Notes under the pieces: generated by a model
What the model saw: only the letters and a program-made list of their open reading frames with translations
Databases searched by the model: none
What the model was told of the DNA's origin: nothing
Shown: positions 37,683 to 49,529 of the stretch, in pieces
Numbering within the stretch: the first letter of the stretch is position 1
Layout of the letters: each line of letters starts with the position of its first letter
Source of the DNA: Schizophyllum amplum
Taxonomy: Eukaryota; Basidiomycota; Agaricomycetes; Agaricales; Schizophyllaceae
DNA length: 64,000 nucleotides
Direction of reading: 5' to 3'
Assembly: GCA_007026445.1 (NCBI GenBank)
Contig: VDMD01000055.1
Coordinates: 62,001-126,000, forward strand
Position numbers and translations under genes: made by a program

Positions 37683-38816
37683 ATGGATGCTGATCCGTAT
37701 GATGGTCGCGTCCTCACGCTCAAGCGCAAGAGGGGCCTTGCAGAGAGGTCCAGCTGGGTCAGCAAGACCATCCGTTCGCCCATCTGGTTCGAGGACGGCA
37801 ATATCGTAATCCAGGCGGAGGATATTCAGTACAAAATGTACAAGGGTCTGTTGGCAACGTACTCGCCGTTCTTCAAGGACGTATTCGGTGTCCCGCAGCC
37901 CACGGCCGATGATGCGAAGGCCGTAGAGGGGTGCGCAGTGATCAATCTTCCCGAGTCGGCGGAGGACGTATCGTACATGTTGGGCTTCATACTGGAACCG
38001 TGCGTGATTGTTTCTGTCTGGTGCATATTCAGGGCTCGCTGACGACTCTGCGCAGCAAGTCGTCCACATTATTGCCGTCGCTTGCGAGTGTGGTGGCTTC
38101 ATTGAAGATGGCGCACAAGTACTTGATAGCAGCGCTTTGGGATGACGCTGTCGCAAGATTGCGCTACGAATTCCCGGATCGACTGGAAAACTATCAGAAG
38201 ACTCGGACTGGGACCTCAGTGGATCATTCATACACACGCATACGTCTACTGCCGTTGGAGAGTACACAACATCTCGTTGAAGTCGTCCGAGAGATGGGTT
38301 TGCAGAGGATTCTCCCCGCACTGTACCTCCACATTGCAGATAAGTTCAACCTGGTAAGTACATTCGGACTTCAGTCCCTTCGATATGGTCAAGCAAGGTC
38401 TTTGCTAAATGCCGGTTCTCCAGGACGTACTCACCGAAGGAGGTCGGACAACAGGACGGCTGACAGGCACGAGCCTGGAAACTCGCATCACACTACTGAA
38501 CGGGCGCGCAAAGCTGCTGGGAGCCTACATAGCGCAGCTCCGCCTAGCAGCTTCAGAGCCGTCTCCGCGTTGTCTTGACTCCAGAAGATGCGCAGTGGCC
38601 AGGGCGGAGTTGCGCGATATTTACTTCGCGAGGGCCGAGAACGCGAACATCCGCTATCTCAGGTTCTGGGACTCGGAGGACATCTCGACAGACTGGTCCC
38701 ATTCGATGATGTGCCCCTTATGTGCGGAGGCGATGCGAGCGACAAGGAAGAGGGGTCAGCAAGAGGTGTGGAATACGTTGCCGTTGCTCTTCGGTTTGCC
38801 GGCGTGGGGGAGTTGA
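37683..38816 (+). CDS. BTB/POZ-domain protein, family copy 4
   Basis: Exons are 37683-37999, 38056-38353 and 38424-38816 (335 residues). After KRKRGLAERS the BTB core reads PIWFEDGNIVIQAEDIQY, then KMYKGLLATYSPFFKDVFG and AEDVSYMLGFILEP. Exon 2 has LKMAHKYLIAALWDDAVARL. Exon 3 has CLDSRRC (C-x5-C), 40 residues, CPLC and LPLLFGLPAWGS-stop. The family ending W-x-x-L-x-D(F/Y) lies in the next frame directly after the five-G run 38806-38810 (GELKDFSVAIVVD), so one G appears to be missing and the true tail is about 11 residues longer. An ATG at 37569 is possible; 37683 was chosen by comparison with paralogs. Confidence 0.8.
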
Positions 38817-39170
38817 AGGACTTTTCTGTGGCCATTGTAGTTGATTAAATCCAGAGCTGTATTGACTAGGGTGTATGTTCGTGTATGTTCTGTCGCTTGC
38901 GTTGGCGGTGTTTGGAAATCCCTGTCAGATCCCTGTGAGCCTCATGACAATTCAGATGAAGACTTGGAGCAGTCACCACCGTCGTGGCCAACCGTCGGCA
39001 ATTGCCGGACCAAGACCAAAAAGGCGAAAAATGCTTTGTCCCACGGTCATGTCTTGAACCACCACGACCCCCGCATACTCTGTAAGCCGGGCCACCCCCT
39101 TGGGAACCAAACCACCTCTAACGCATGAGATCAGATTTCCTACTAATTTATTGGGGCAATCCCAAGACTC
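38817..39170. other. Spacer between tandem BTB copies 4 and 5
   Basis: 354 bp with no separate gene. It presumably holds the promoter of copy 5. Confidence 0.4.
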
Positions 39171-40339
39171 ATGACTTCTAATATGCCACCCGCCCTCGCA
39201 GAGTCGACTCTCGAAAGGAATAACTCGCGCACGGAAGACAGCGACCGCACCTTCGTAGCCCTCTCCTCCTCCGCTCCCATAATCCGCTCCGAACTTTGGC
39301 TCTCGGACGGCAACATCGTACTGGAGGCCGAGAATACGCAATTTCGCTTCTACCGCGGCCTCCTGGCGAGGCATTCCACCTTTTTTCGGAATATGTTCGA
39401 CGTCATGTTCCCGCCCTCCAACGGACCACTGGTCCATGCGGAAGATATTGTACTTGTGGAGGAATGTCCTGTCGTTTGCCTTGCCGATGCGGCGGAAGAT
39501 GTCAGTTATATGTTGTATTTCCTGGTCGAAGCGTGAGTTTTTGATTGCAATTGTGGGTCTGAGGAAGATGAGTCAGTTAATGGATACACCTACAGACGGT
39601 CCTTCGACCTCGTACCGAGCATTGCAAACCTTCGCTCCGCTATGTGCATGGGGCACAAATACACCATACCCTCGTTATGGAACGACGCCGTACAACGCCT
39701 GCGCTACGAATTTCCGTCCAGATTGGAGGACTATCAGGACTCACGAAACTACGACGACAACACTCGGTTTCATCTCGCGGACGGCGAGACCCTGCACGAT
39801 CTCGTAGAGTTGGTCCAGGAAATGAACATCCAGTCAGTGCAGCCCGCGCTCTTCTGTCACGTCGTCAGCAGTTGTTCTCTGGTAAGTCTCATGACTTACC
39901 ATGCGCCAAAGTTATTAACACAACCCTCGACCAGGACTCTCTCGCCAACGACGCCTCGTCGCCGCTCAGCCTGGAAAATCGCGTGATGCTCCTAACCGGC
40001 CGCGCAAGACTAAAGGACGCCGCTTTACGCGACCAATACCAGTCACGCACCGGACGCTCCTCGCATTGCACCCGCCCCGAATGCGCGGAGGGCCACACGC
40101 GTTTGCAGGCCTCCCTTCTCTGCCGAGTCGCTTTCATCAGCGTCGTGATCCCCGGGTTTGAGGAATGGACGGACAGGGACACCAGGCTTTACGGGAGGGA
40201 ATTGTGTGACGAGTGCGTGCTGCAGGTTCAGCTGCTCACAGAAGAGACGCAGAGGAAGACCTGGGATAGGCTGCCGTCATTATTCGGCCTTCCCAACTGG
40301 GAGGACCTGGGGGATCCGACTGTAGTGGCTAGCCGCTAG
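39171..40339 (+). CDS. BTB/POZ-domain protein, family copy 5, intact
   Basis: Exons are 39171-39532, 39596-39881 and 39935-40339 (350 residues), with no frame break. The BTB core is ELWLSDGNIVLEAENTQF followed by RFYRGLLARHSTFFRNMFD. A ten-residue insertion with acidic residues (SNGPLVHAEDIVLVEE) enlarges the loop before the final BTB strand. Exon 2 has MCMGHKYTIPSLWNDAVQRL. Exon 3 has CTRPEC (C-x4-C, the only copy with four), 40 residues, CDEC, and WDRLPSLFGLPNWEDLGD near the end. It lies 354 bp downstream of copy 4 in the same direction, consistent with tandem duplication. Confidence 0.82.
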
Positions 40340-40600
40340 CCAGGTCATGATTAAGCGATCAGTGAACATTCAACTCTTACAACTGTTAAACAAGCTGCTG
40401 CACCTACGGTATCATGGATGTCGACATTGCACATATTACGCACTCAACCTGCCGGGACGGAACAACACAGGGTCATTTGCATAGTACTCTTGCCAGATAG
40501 TATGTTATTCGAGGGTATAATCGGTCGGGCTGAAAGAGCTGTCCGACTGGGATCGTGTCAGCTGGTGTTGACCGGTACAGTCAATTGCCTTATGACTTAC

Positions 40601-41740
40601 CTAAAGTACAGTATAGTCCTTCAGATCCTTCCAGTCTGGAAGGCCAAAAAGCGACGGCAGGGCATCCCAGTTCCATTGTTGAGTCGCGTTGTACGCCTTC
40701 CCCGCCGATGACGCGCATGAACAGCACAATTCTTTGTTAAGCTTGTCTCGTATGCGCTTCGGCATCTTGCACAATAGTTGCAGGGTTATCCTTTCCTCCA
40801 CGGGGCTATGTGTGCCAACGATGACGGCGCCAGCCCATTCGTCACCCTGCATGCAGTGCCGCACCCGCGTACACTCCCCCAAATCTGTGCAGCCAGAGCT
40901 TGCCGCGGACGTCCAGCGGAGCAATTGCCGATTAAACACTGAAACGACCTTGATGCGACCGCTGAGCAGAGTTATGCGCGTCTGCAAACCGAGATAGGGC
41001 GTGGAGGGCTCTCCGTCAGGTTCATGGGGAGCAAAGACACCTTTGGTGAGAACATCCTAGAAGGTTGGTGTCAGAAAGAGCAAAGCCAAGATGCTTTAAT
41101 GATGCGATGTACCACAGGGCATTCGTTGATGATGCGATAGTACAACATGGGCATAATCATCTCGAGACCAGCCTCTCGTACGGCGTCGGCCAGTCGTAGA
41201 ATGTCGTTCTCATTCTCGAAGTGAATATTCGCGCCGAATACGTTTTCCTGATTGTAGAAGCCGTCTAGCGTCGTCGGGAACTCGCAACGCAGTCTCTCGA
41301 CGACGTCTTCCCATAGCGGGACGATCATGTACTTATGCCCCATTCGCAGGGCGGAAAGAACGCTCGAGACGGTCGGCTTCAAGGTATAGGATCGCCTGTG
41401 TTATCCGGTCAGTTCCATTGTCCACTGCAGGGGATTGCGGGACTCACGGTTCCAGCAACCATCGCAGCATGTACCGTACATCCTCCGCCGAGTCGGACAG
41501 GTGCACGATCGCGCAACCCTCGACAGCGGCCGGGTCTTCAGGCTGGGGTACGCTAAAGATATCTGAGAAGACTGCAGAGTGCCGCGCGAGCAGGCCGCGA
41601 TAGAACTTGAACTGTGTGTTCTCTGCCTGCAGAACAATGTTGCCGTCCTCGACCCAGACGTCAGAGCGCATTGGTGGCCGAGATGCAGACGTCTCGTCTT
41701 CGGTTCTCTTGCGCTTCGCCGACGGCTCTGAGGAAGACAT
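40601..41740 (-). CDS. BTB/POZ-domain protein, family copy 6, intact
   Basis: Exons are 41740-41448, 41395-41113 and 41056-40601 (343 residues). MSSSEPSAKRKR leads into DVWVEDGNIVLQAENTQF, FYRGLLARHSAVFSDIF and AEDVRYMLRWLLEP. Exon 2 has LRMGHKYMIVPLWEDVVERL. Exon 3 has CTDLGEC (C-x5-C), a longer 48-residue spacer, CCSC, and WDALPSLFGLPDWKDLKDY close to the stop. Its 3' end faces copy 5 (convergent). The donor after exon 2 could lie three bases earlier without changing the frame. No break is seen, so copies 5 and 6 define the full-length form of the family. Confidence 0.82.
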
Positions 41741-42267
41741 GGTGGGGTCCGACACAGAGAGGGTAGGAAACAAATTGAAGTTCCTCGGAAGCCCAGATGG
41801 AATCAATGATGTTGGAGACGTCGTTCTATCGCGGCCAATGGCCATACGGCGTGAACGCCACAGTGACATGGATTTGACTGCAGTGTCTCGTGCCTGTGAC
41901 AGACCGCGTCAATGTAGGCGCCTGTAGGTGTTGGTTGGCGTACCAGAAACTCCGGCCATGCATATTTTCGAAGCCATAGGCCAGGCCAAGGTTGGGATAG
42001 CAGCAGACTTCATTTGGGCATACATGTGAGCATGACGATAGCTGAAAGGAATGCGTACAGAGGAGACGAGCTGAGGGGAGGACTTATGAATAGGGTATTA
42101 ATTGGCACTTTTCGAATAAACGGAGGATGAACAGCATAAGGAGGAACACATCAGGAAGAGACCGCGTATGTCAGGTAGGTATGAGAAGTTGGGGGGAAGT
42201 GAATTTATTTCGACGCGCGAGCAATCTGTCACATGTCCAGCTTTGAAAGAGTGCCTCATGCCGACGC
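41741..42267. other. Intergenic between BTB copy 6 and vts1
   Basis: 527 bp; upstream region of BTB copy 6 and 3' flank of vts1. No gene. Confidence 0.4.
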
Positions 42268-44467
42268 TCAAGCGCTCGACGGCACCGACGGCGGACCCTC
42301 GATGCCCATCTTCTTCCTCACGATCTCGAACGTCTTGAGCATCTTCCTGCGCGCCCCAAGCGCCGCCACGCCGTTCGCCTCAAGCGCCGCCTCGTCCATC
42401 ACCACCATGTCCTGCCACCTCATCCCCTCAAGTTGGGCGTGTACTTGTGCAGCCGCAGGCTGCGCAGCCATCCCGGGATGTCGGTGAGCAGCGCCGGGTC
42501 GACGTCTTCCTCCGAGTTTTGCTTGGGCATGCTCGCCGACACGCTCGACGGGCTCTTGACACCCGGGACCGAGCGGTTGCTGGGCGGACCGGCACGCTGG
42601 CGCATGTTGTTGCCCATGCCGCCAGCGCCCAAGCCCGGGATGCCGGACCAGTTCGTCTGGCCGAACGCACCGCTGGCGGCCATCTGCGCTGCGAGGAGCT
42701 GCGCCTCAGGCGAGATGCCCATCGCGGAGAGCATGTTCAAGTTGAACGGCGCCATGGGGGACATGCCTCCGAGTCCTGGCATCCCGTTCATCCCGTTCAT
42801 GCCCATGTTCGGGCTACCGAGACCCATGTTGAAGCCGTTGAGACCGTTCATGCCATTCATGCCGTTCATTCCAGGCAGGCCGCCACCGCCACCGCCCATC
42901 GCGTTCATCTGCATGCCGAGGTTGCTGAGGTTGGGGCTCTGCTCCTCGTTGCCGTACCTGTTGGAAGACGTGTTGGAGAGCGCCGGGCTCCGCGCACCAC
43001 CAGCCTGCCAGCTGCCGGTGGCGCCTCCAACCGGCCCAAGACCTCCCTGGCTGACGTTGCGCATGCGCGCCGCAGTGCTGCCCGGATGGACGAGGTTGCC
43101 GTTGTCATCATACACGGCGCTCGTGTCCTGCGACGGCGAGCCCGGGTTCTTGGACGCGCGCTTGTGAATGGTCGGGTCGCCCATGCGGGGAACACCCGGG
43201 GCGGGGCTCTTCTGTCCGGACGACCACTCCTGCAGCTTGCTCGCGGCGCTGTCGAGTGACTGGCGGTGATCCTTCTGGAACATGGGCACGAGAGGCGTAT
43301 TAACCATGCTCGCCCAGTTATCGTGCGACGTGTTCGCGACCTGCTCGCCACCACTGATACTAGCGCGCTGGCCGCCGGTGAACTCGGTGCTCTTGGGCCG
43401 AGAGCCTGTTTCCTGCGGCGGAGGGCTCGTGTTGTTGTTTTCGTGAACCTGGCCAAGGGATGCCGCCGCACTAGCCCATGAAGCACCGTTCGCACCCGTG
43501 CTGAGAACCGGAGCCGAGATCCTATGCGCAGCGTTGCTGGCCTTGAGCTTAGCGCGTTGCTGAGCAAGCGTTGCCGCAGCCGAGTCTTGCCCGACTTGAT
43601 TGGCGGCCACATCTGGAGACAGAAAGTTGGAGGGATGTTCCAGAACAATCGACTGCCGGTTGCCAGCTCCTCCGCTAGGGCCTGTATTGAAGCTGCGGGA
43701 GGTGGGCGACGACGGGAAGGTAGACTTGAGACCAGGAGACTTCATGCTCATGCTCGCAAGTTTCGCCTCCATCTGACTCTGCATAGATCCTGTGATGTGG
43801 AGATGAGCGCTATGTGACGTGCTTGAGGGGTTTGACATACCCATAGCGGGACTGAGCAGAGCAGTCATGGGGTCGGACCGTGCCATTTGCTGGAGGACCG
43901 TGATGAAGAACCGGATCTGAACTTGAGTAGAATGCTGTAGAAGACTGTAAAGAGCGGCTGTGCGCTCGGCTTCCGAGAGGACCTTGAACCCTGGGCGATG
44001 ATTAGGGCATATTCGTCGCACATACAAGGCCACGTACATTGCTCGATGGCGGAAAGCTCCTCCTTAAAGTTGACGTCCAAAGACGCCGCGGCCATTTCCT
44101 CCTGCACAGACATGACTAAAAATGACGGCTCGGCATGGAGCCACGTACGAGGGTCGCTTCGTAATTCTGAAGATTTTCGAACCACTGGTCCAAGGCTTCC
44201 GCTGGAGGACATGAGCGACGATATGCGGCACGGAGACTGTGGCGTACCTTCAGGGGTTTGGAACATGCCAGCGCTTCCAGCGCTCAGCAGCTCGCTCGTG
44301 GGTCGGGCACTGGGCCCACCGCCCGGACGGGGAGATGACGGCGCCAGAGTCGGGGTGCCTCTCGCAGAGGGGCCCATGGACTGGCGAACGTGGGCATTCC
44401 TGCCGTTCTCTTGGGGCCCAGGAGACGGGCTGCGGCTGGCAGACGAAGGAGGACGGAGACTCATCAT
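42268..44467 (-). CDS. vts1: SAM-domain RNA-binding protein, Vts1/Smaug type
   Basis: Exon 1 is 44467-44038 and exon 2 is 43990-42268. A Ser/Pro-rich start precedes a conserved N-terminal helical domain (DVNFKEELSAIEQWFKVLSE, AALYSLLQHSTQVQIRFFI). A long low-complexity middle follows, including Met-Asn-Gly repeats (GMNGMNGMNGLNGFNMG). The C-terminal SAM domain reads LLTDIPGWLRSLRLHKYTPN, then GMRWQDMVVMDEAALEANGV and ALGARRKMLKTFEIVRKKMG. Vts1 binds hairpin (SRE) elements in mRNA and promotes deadenylation. The SAM domain is split between two frames: one base is missing at 42429, between PNL and EGMRW. In such a conserved core gene this points to an assembly error; with it restored the protein has 717 residues. 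Confidence 0.9.
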
Positions 44468-45005
44468 GAACGCTGACGTCGGGTGGGAATGGCGAATATA
44501 CGAAAGGGAAAGTCGGCGAGGCTAGAAGAATGCGATGGGTTTTCTGTTCGGGCCCACCGATGGTCAGCAACGCCGCGCCACGCGATTGTGCTGGGGACGC
44601 ACGGAGAGATGTACTGGGCCACTTGGGAATCGGCCTCTGTTGTTCTAGACGCGACCTGCGGGCCTGCCGGTCAAGCTCTGAGTCGTCAAAGAGCACAAGA
44701 CTTCCAGCGCTGGGCTTCGACGGACTCGTAAAACGCCAAATGCGACTGCCAGCGACAAGAACAATAAGAAAGAATCAAGCCTGTCGTCGTGACAATTTCT
44801 CGGGATCCGGGGCTGCTTGTCACGTCACGTCGGAGTCCAGCCCTGGACCCACAACGTTTGCCACCTATGTATCACGAGTAGTAGATGAATCACTATGTCT
44901 CGAGACTTGTGTGTGGTCGGAACATCACAAGCACCCTCTTCGCATCGCATGCCCATGTACAGTGCAATGCGTCGAATTACATTTACCACGTTCACGCCCT
45001 CATCC
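44468..45005. other. Intergenic, upstream of vts1
   Basis: 538 bp, no gene supported. Confidence 0.4.
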
Positions 45006-46744
45006 CTACTTGTCTTTCGAGTGGGCATATGTCGCCTCCAGCCTCTCCTTCACATAATCTCCCGCCTTCATTACCGGGTACTTGGCGGGCGATTCAGGCG
45101 ACACGCACGTCGGAATAGCCTGTTCACAAACATCAATAAAGTTCCCAAACCTTTGAAGCCACAAATACCTCAAGTGGACATCATAGTCCACGCCGAAGAA
45201 CAGCGGCATCGAGTATCGCTCTTTCCTGACGTGTTCAGCGCGCGATGCGCCGTGGACTTGAAGACGTCGTTCGTCCACCGCGCCAGCTGATCACCGATGC
45301 TAAGGATGATTGTCAGCGATGACAAGGCGTGTAGAAATCAGAACTAACTTGACGACTAGTGACCCTCACGGGAACGGCGTCGACCCAGCGGCCCTCCATA
45401 TTCTGCACCTGCAGGCATGTAATGCCCGTTTGCTGCCACAAAAGCGTGAAGCACTTGGAGGTGCGCAACCATCAGCTGCAGGACTTCAACCGTGCTGTTG
45501 AGACGTACTTCGTAACTATTGGACATAAATATGAAAATTAAATCCGACTCATGAAGGATTCGACTCACTCCGTGTGCTTGCCGATACCCATCTCGCCATT
45601 CTGCTTTGACGTAGGCGGCTGATTAGGATAATGCAGCAGCCGCAGAATCGCGGCCGGCTTCGTCGTCTGAGCCCCAACAGGTAAGAAATATGTTCTTCCA
45701 AGAGCCTAGTACAGACCTACCTTATCCTCGAAAAAGTCCTCCGGCATATCGAGCGCAAGCGCAAAAAGCGGGAACAGCGCAAGTCCCAGCCGCACCGCCG
45801 CATGGCTTCAAAGCCCGTCAGCTAAAAACCCCATCTTCAACCGTGACACATCACTTACTAGTACTCCATAACCCCCTTCCGGAATCCCGGCAACACCTCC
45901 TCCGGCGGCCACACATTCACACCCTGCATCGCGCCCGCCGTCTTTCCCTCCGCCCCCTCCTCCGCGCCCCCATCTCCTCCCACCCCACGTCGAAGCCCTC
46001 ATGCCAATCCCCCCTCCCTCCGCCTTCTCGTCCGTCTTCTCCCCATACATCGCCGTATACCCCTTGAAGTTCTCGCTCTGATGGATATCCCACTGCCGCT
46101 TGACCTCCTCGGGCAACGCGAAGAAGCGCTTCGCCTGCTGCTCGATCGTCTCCTCTGGCAGTTTCGGTGGCAGCAAGCTCGCGGGCGGGTTCGCTAGATA
46201 GAAAAAGCCCACTGTAACGCAGTTGTCAGTTCGTCCATAGCTTGCCGCTTCAGCCATAGCCCCCCAATCCTACGGCTCGTGCGAGCCTGCGAGTCCATCC
46301 ATCTCCATGATTGGCTGGGGCACACTGTCTCTCGGATATAGAAGAGATCCAAAGTATATGCTCACCATTCACACATGCATCGCGAATCTTGTCCGCAAGC
46401 GCTCGCCTTTTGACCGCATCGGTGCTGTCCAGATCCGCAAAGTCAATGATGGGGATCTGCTCAAACGTCGACTCTGTGCGCTTCGAGCCGACGAGGAAGG
46501 ACGGAAGCGGGGGTGACATATCCGGTGGGAGAGGTTGCAGGGCTTGAAGCTGTTGCGGTGGCGGTAAACGTGGTACAGACTGCGGGAGTTGTAGAGGCTG
46601 CGGAGGTTGTAGAGGCTGCGAGGCTTGTGCGGGGGGCTGCGAAGCCTGTGAGGATGTAGAATCCTCGACGTGAACGGCGGGAGCAGGAGGCGCGGAATCC
46701 GGATTTTCAGGATACCGATATTCCAAGTGATGCGTATGGCCCAT
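45006..46744 (-). CDS. 2-oxoglutarate/Fe(II)-dependent oxygenase (isopenicillin-N-synthase-like)
   Basis: The N-terminal 100 residues are Pro/Gln rich (QPPAQASQPLQPPQP), followed by the DIOX_N-type block IPIIDFADLDSTDAVKRRAL, GFFYLANPPASLLP, RFFALPEEVKRQWDIHQSEN, FKGYTAMYGEKTD and HEGFDVGWEEMG. Then come LLHYPNQPPT and GIGKHTD, supplying the iron-binding H-x-D, and ARWTNDVFKSTAHRALN with the distal His. It ends RYSMPLFFGVDYD and KAGDYVKERLEATYA. The family hydroxylates or desaturates small molecules. Three single bases are missing relative to the expected frame: in the six-C run 46009-46014, near 45962-45963, and at 45224-45225 (TSG-KERYS). The first ATG is 46744. Substrate unknown. Confidence 0.8.
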
Positions 46745-47195
46745 GAGTATGACTAGCCTAGGAGGACGAAGATAAGGGACAAGGATCCAGAAAGTGGCCG
46801 CGGCGAGGTGAGGGGGACCGTGACAGTGGTGGACGCGGTTGGGTTTTGGCGCGTCACGTGCGGCACAAGGATTCGGAAGTTCGGGTCCGGGGGGGGCGGC
46901 CCAGAAGCCAAGCCGCTCAACATCCAAAGCTCAACACACAGCGCTTGCGAAGTGGGTAAAAAGGCAGTCCATCTGTATAGCTGGTTACGGTCCGTAGGTA
47001 TATCTCTAGAATAGCGCTACATAATTAGGTATTGCGACCGGGCGCAGAAGTTCTATGACGCAGTCATTCATTGTCCAAATCATGTTCGTCCCGCCTGCAC
47101 TGAAGTGCAGGGCAGGTCTAGGCTGAGAGATAATCTCACGGCGCATAGGCGTCGCGAGAGGGAGAAGAGGTTGCAAAGGGCACGCTCGGGCATGC
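46745..47195. other. Intergenic
   Basis: 451 bp between the 2OG oxygenase start and the GH16 stop. No gene. Confidence 0.4.
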
Positions 47196-48521
47196 TTAGA
47201 GCGCAACGCCGAGGAGGAGCCCAGCGGCAGTTAACAAGGAGCCCAGCCCCCACTCAGCATTGGGTGCTGCGGCGGAGTCGCCGCCGACAACGACGTTCGT
47301 GCCGCTCGCGCCATATACGCGGACAGAGGCGATGTCGAAGTAGGCGTTGTTGTAAGCGGAGCCGTCGCCAACGACGTAGTCCTACAGCACGAGTCAGTCT
47401 CCGCAAGCTTACTACAATGAGCCAACATCTTACCTCGTAGCAGTAGCCTGTGCACGTCTCCGCAAACACGTTGTCTGCGCCCGCGAAGTCGCCGCAGAGA
47501 GTGATGTCGAAGATCAGCGACTGCGCCTCGAAGTACGTGTCGATGTCGCAGCCGCCGGTCGGCCAGTTAGCTACGGGTGTTCCGAGCGAGGACGTGTCGA
47601 TGGAGGACGAATTGGACGAGATGGCATCAGGGACATCGGAGCGCTGATAGAACCAGATCCTGCAGCCTGTGTTAGCTACCTTTGGATCTCCATTACCACA
47701 CATAGCGCAGACTTACGAAATCCCGGTCTCAGCAAACTCCGTGACCCAAACACCTCCGCCGGCCTTCGCGAAAGCCTCGCCGTAAGATTGCGTCTCCGGG
47801 TCGGTAACAACACATCCCTCGTTCTCGTTCGCCTGGTAGTTGCAGTCGGTGGAGTTGACGAGCGTGGAAGATTGGCTGGGGCTGTTCTGTGTGCAGCCCT
47901 CTTCTGTGTGAAGCGCCATCTGGTTCATGGTCACCATGTTCACGCCCTCGAACGTATCGATCTCGCCACCGGTGGGCCAATCGGGTGCTTGCGACCACCA
48001 GGCAGGCCATACGGAGCACTGCAGTGAGGGTCAACTTCGTTCTCAACGGCAGCCGTGATGACGCACCCCGTACGGCACATGGTACATGTCAGCGACGAAC
48101 ACGCTCCCAATGTCGTACCGGTCCTCGGACGCGATGCGGATGGTGTTGCGCTTCTCGTTGAACGGAACGTTTGTAGTGTTGTCAACCTTGATGATCGCAT
48201 GGCTGGTAGACGAGTCGACGTATGCGAGCTGCGCATCCTTGTTCTCGTCCGATGAAAGGAAGCTGGGGGATGGTCGGCAAGGGCACGCGGGGGAAGAGGA
48301 ACAAGGCCTACGTCGCGTCGCCGTTCGTCAAGTTATCGACTGCGGAGATTCAACGAACGTTTCGCGCCAGATGACGGTGTCTACGCACAGTTGCCGTAAA
48401 ATGACCACCCGTCGAAGAACGAATCCCCCGAGTACTCTTTTACAAGATCATAGCTCGACGCCGCGGTCGGGGCGAGCAGGGGGAGGAGGGACGCAGCAGC
48501 GGTGAAGATTCTCGCAGACAT
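47196..48521 (-). CDS. Glycoside hydrolase family 16 (beta-glucanase), secreted and probably GPI-anchored
   Basis: Signal peptide MSARIFTAAASLLPLLAPTA, then YDLVKEYSGDSFFDGWSFYG, YDIGSVFVADMYHVPYGCS, AWWSQAPDWPTGGEIDTFEG and VNMVTMNQMALHTEEGC. The E-I-D-T-F-E core is the GH16 catalytic motif (nucleophile and acid/base glutamates around the central Asp). Later blocks GCVVTDPETQSYGEAFAKAG, WFYQRSDVPDAI and CDIDTYFEAQSLIFDITLCG are typical of fungal laminarinase-like members. The end (EWGLGSLLTAAGLLLGVAL) is a hydrophobic tail preceded by small residues, as in GPI-anchored proteins. All exons join in frame. It likely acts on beta-1,3(4)-glucans of cell walls. Confidence 0.9.
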
Positions 48522-49529
48522 GATGCAATGGGAGTGAGAGAGCAAGGGGAGTCGTAAGCCAAGCAAAGCAGAAGTAAGGACAGATGGCTGGGCAAAGAGA
48601 GAAAACAAGCCGGCTGCACAGCGCTCGGGTAATTGAAACGGGCAAGAAATGACGCGGACTGGGTGTACAGGATGGCGCTGCGGACACTGCGGGGGCGAAT
48701 GCACGGAGCGCTGAGGCCTGCGCACAGTCTATATACTTCAACGACGCGTGCGCGCACCACCCCCATCACTTCCCTCGCCAGTCGGGCTGACATCAGTGCC
48801 AGCAACGGGGCGCAGTCGCGACGGAAGCGTGCGAACCAGCCCGTCGGGTATTGCAAATCCCCATTAGGGGGTGTTTACACGTTTCTCGGCGCCTGGGCGA
48901 GTAGGGGGAGCATATAAGCGAGGCATAGCTCAACGCCATGGTCGTGGTCGGAAGCCAAGAAGCAAACATCGGACGCGACTCAGATTCGAGCGCGTCTGAA
49001 TCAGGGGTTATCCGCATCGCGGTCACGTTACCTACTTCAACCGCCGCCCTCGGGGCCGCGGCAAATCGACGGTGCGGGTGGCAAGCAAGTGGAACGACCA
49101 GCGTCCCATTCGCCCCGGAAGAGTAGAGCGTACATAGCATTACGAGTGCGAACGCAGTAGGCCTGCGGACTGACTAGATATCCCTGTGACACCACAAGCA
49201 CCAAAATCCCCGCCCTGATCCCTGGACAAAGAACAGGTATAAACATGACGAAAGAAGGATATAAAGAAGAATAAGTGCTCCATGGTTCGTATACCACTAT
49301 CCGTCCGGAGGACCAGAGGGCATAAAAGGAAACGCGGTTGTCGGGCCAAATCGCTGCTCTCGAGAGGTCATGACGCAGACGTCCGTTCCGAGCGATCCTT
49401 GCTGCTGAACATGCCGATGAGCTTGGTAGCAGCTTTTAGCGTCGCCAGAGCCGATGATGAGGTCGACATCGACGGTGGTGGACCACTAGCGGTCTATCAG
49501 ATTTGACCTCTCAGTCTAGCGTACGGCAC
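48522..49529. other. Intergenic, possibly with a kinase 3' exon
   Basis: Upstream part: promoter of the GH16 gene. The minus-strand stretch 49490-49368 is an open Ser/Thr-rich segment ending in a stop (SMSTSSSALATLKAATK...). It could be a last exon of the kinase if its GTGAGT near 49531 is a donor, but the phase does not join cleanly. Confidence 0.35.

Noticed and set aside
42433..43259. Long plus-strand open frames opposite vts1
   Set aside because: They are antisense shadows of the GC-rich, repetitive vts1 exon; the minus-strand frame carries the recognisable SAM domain.
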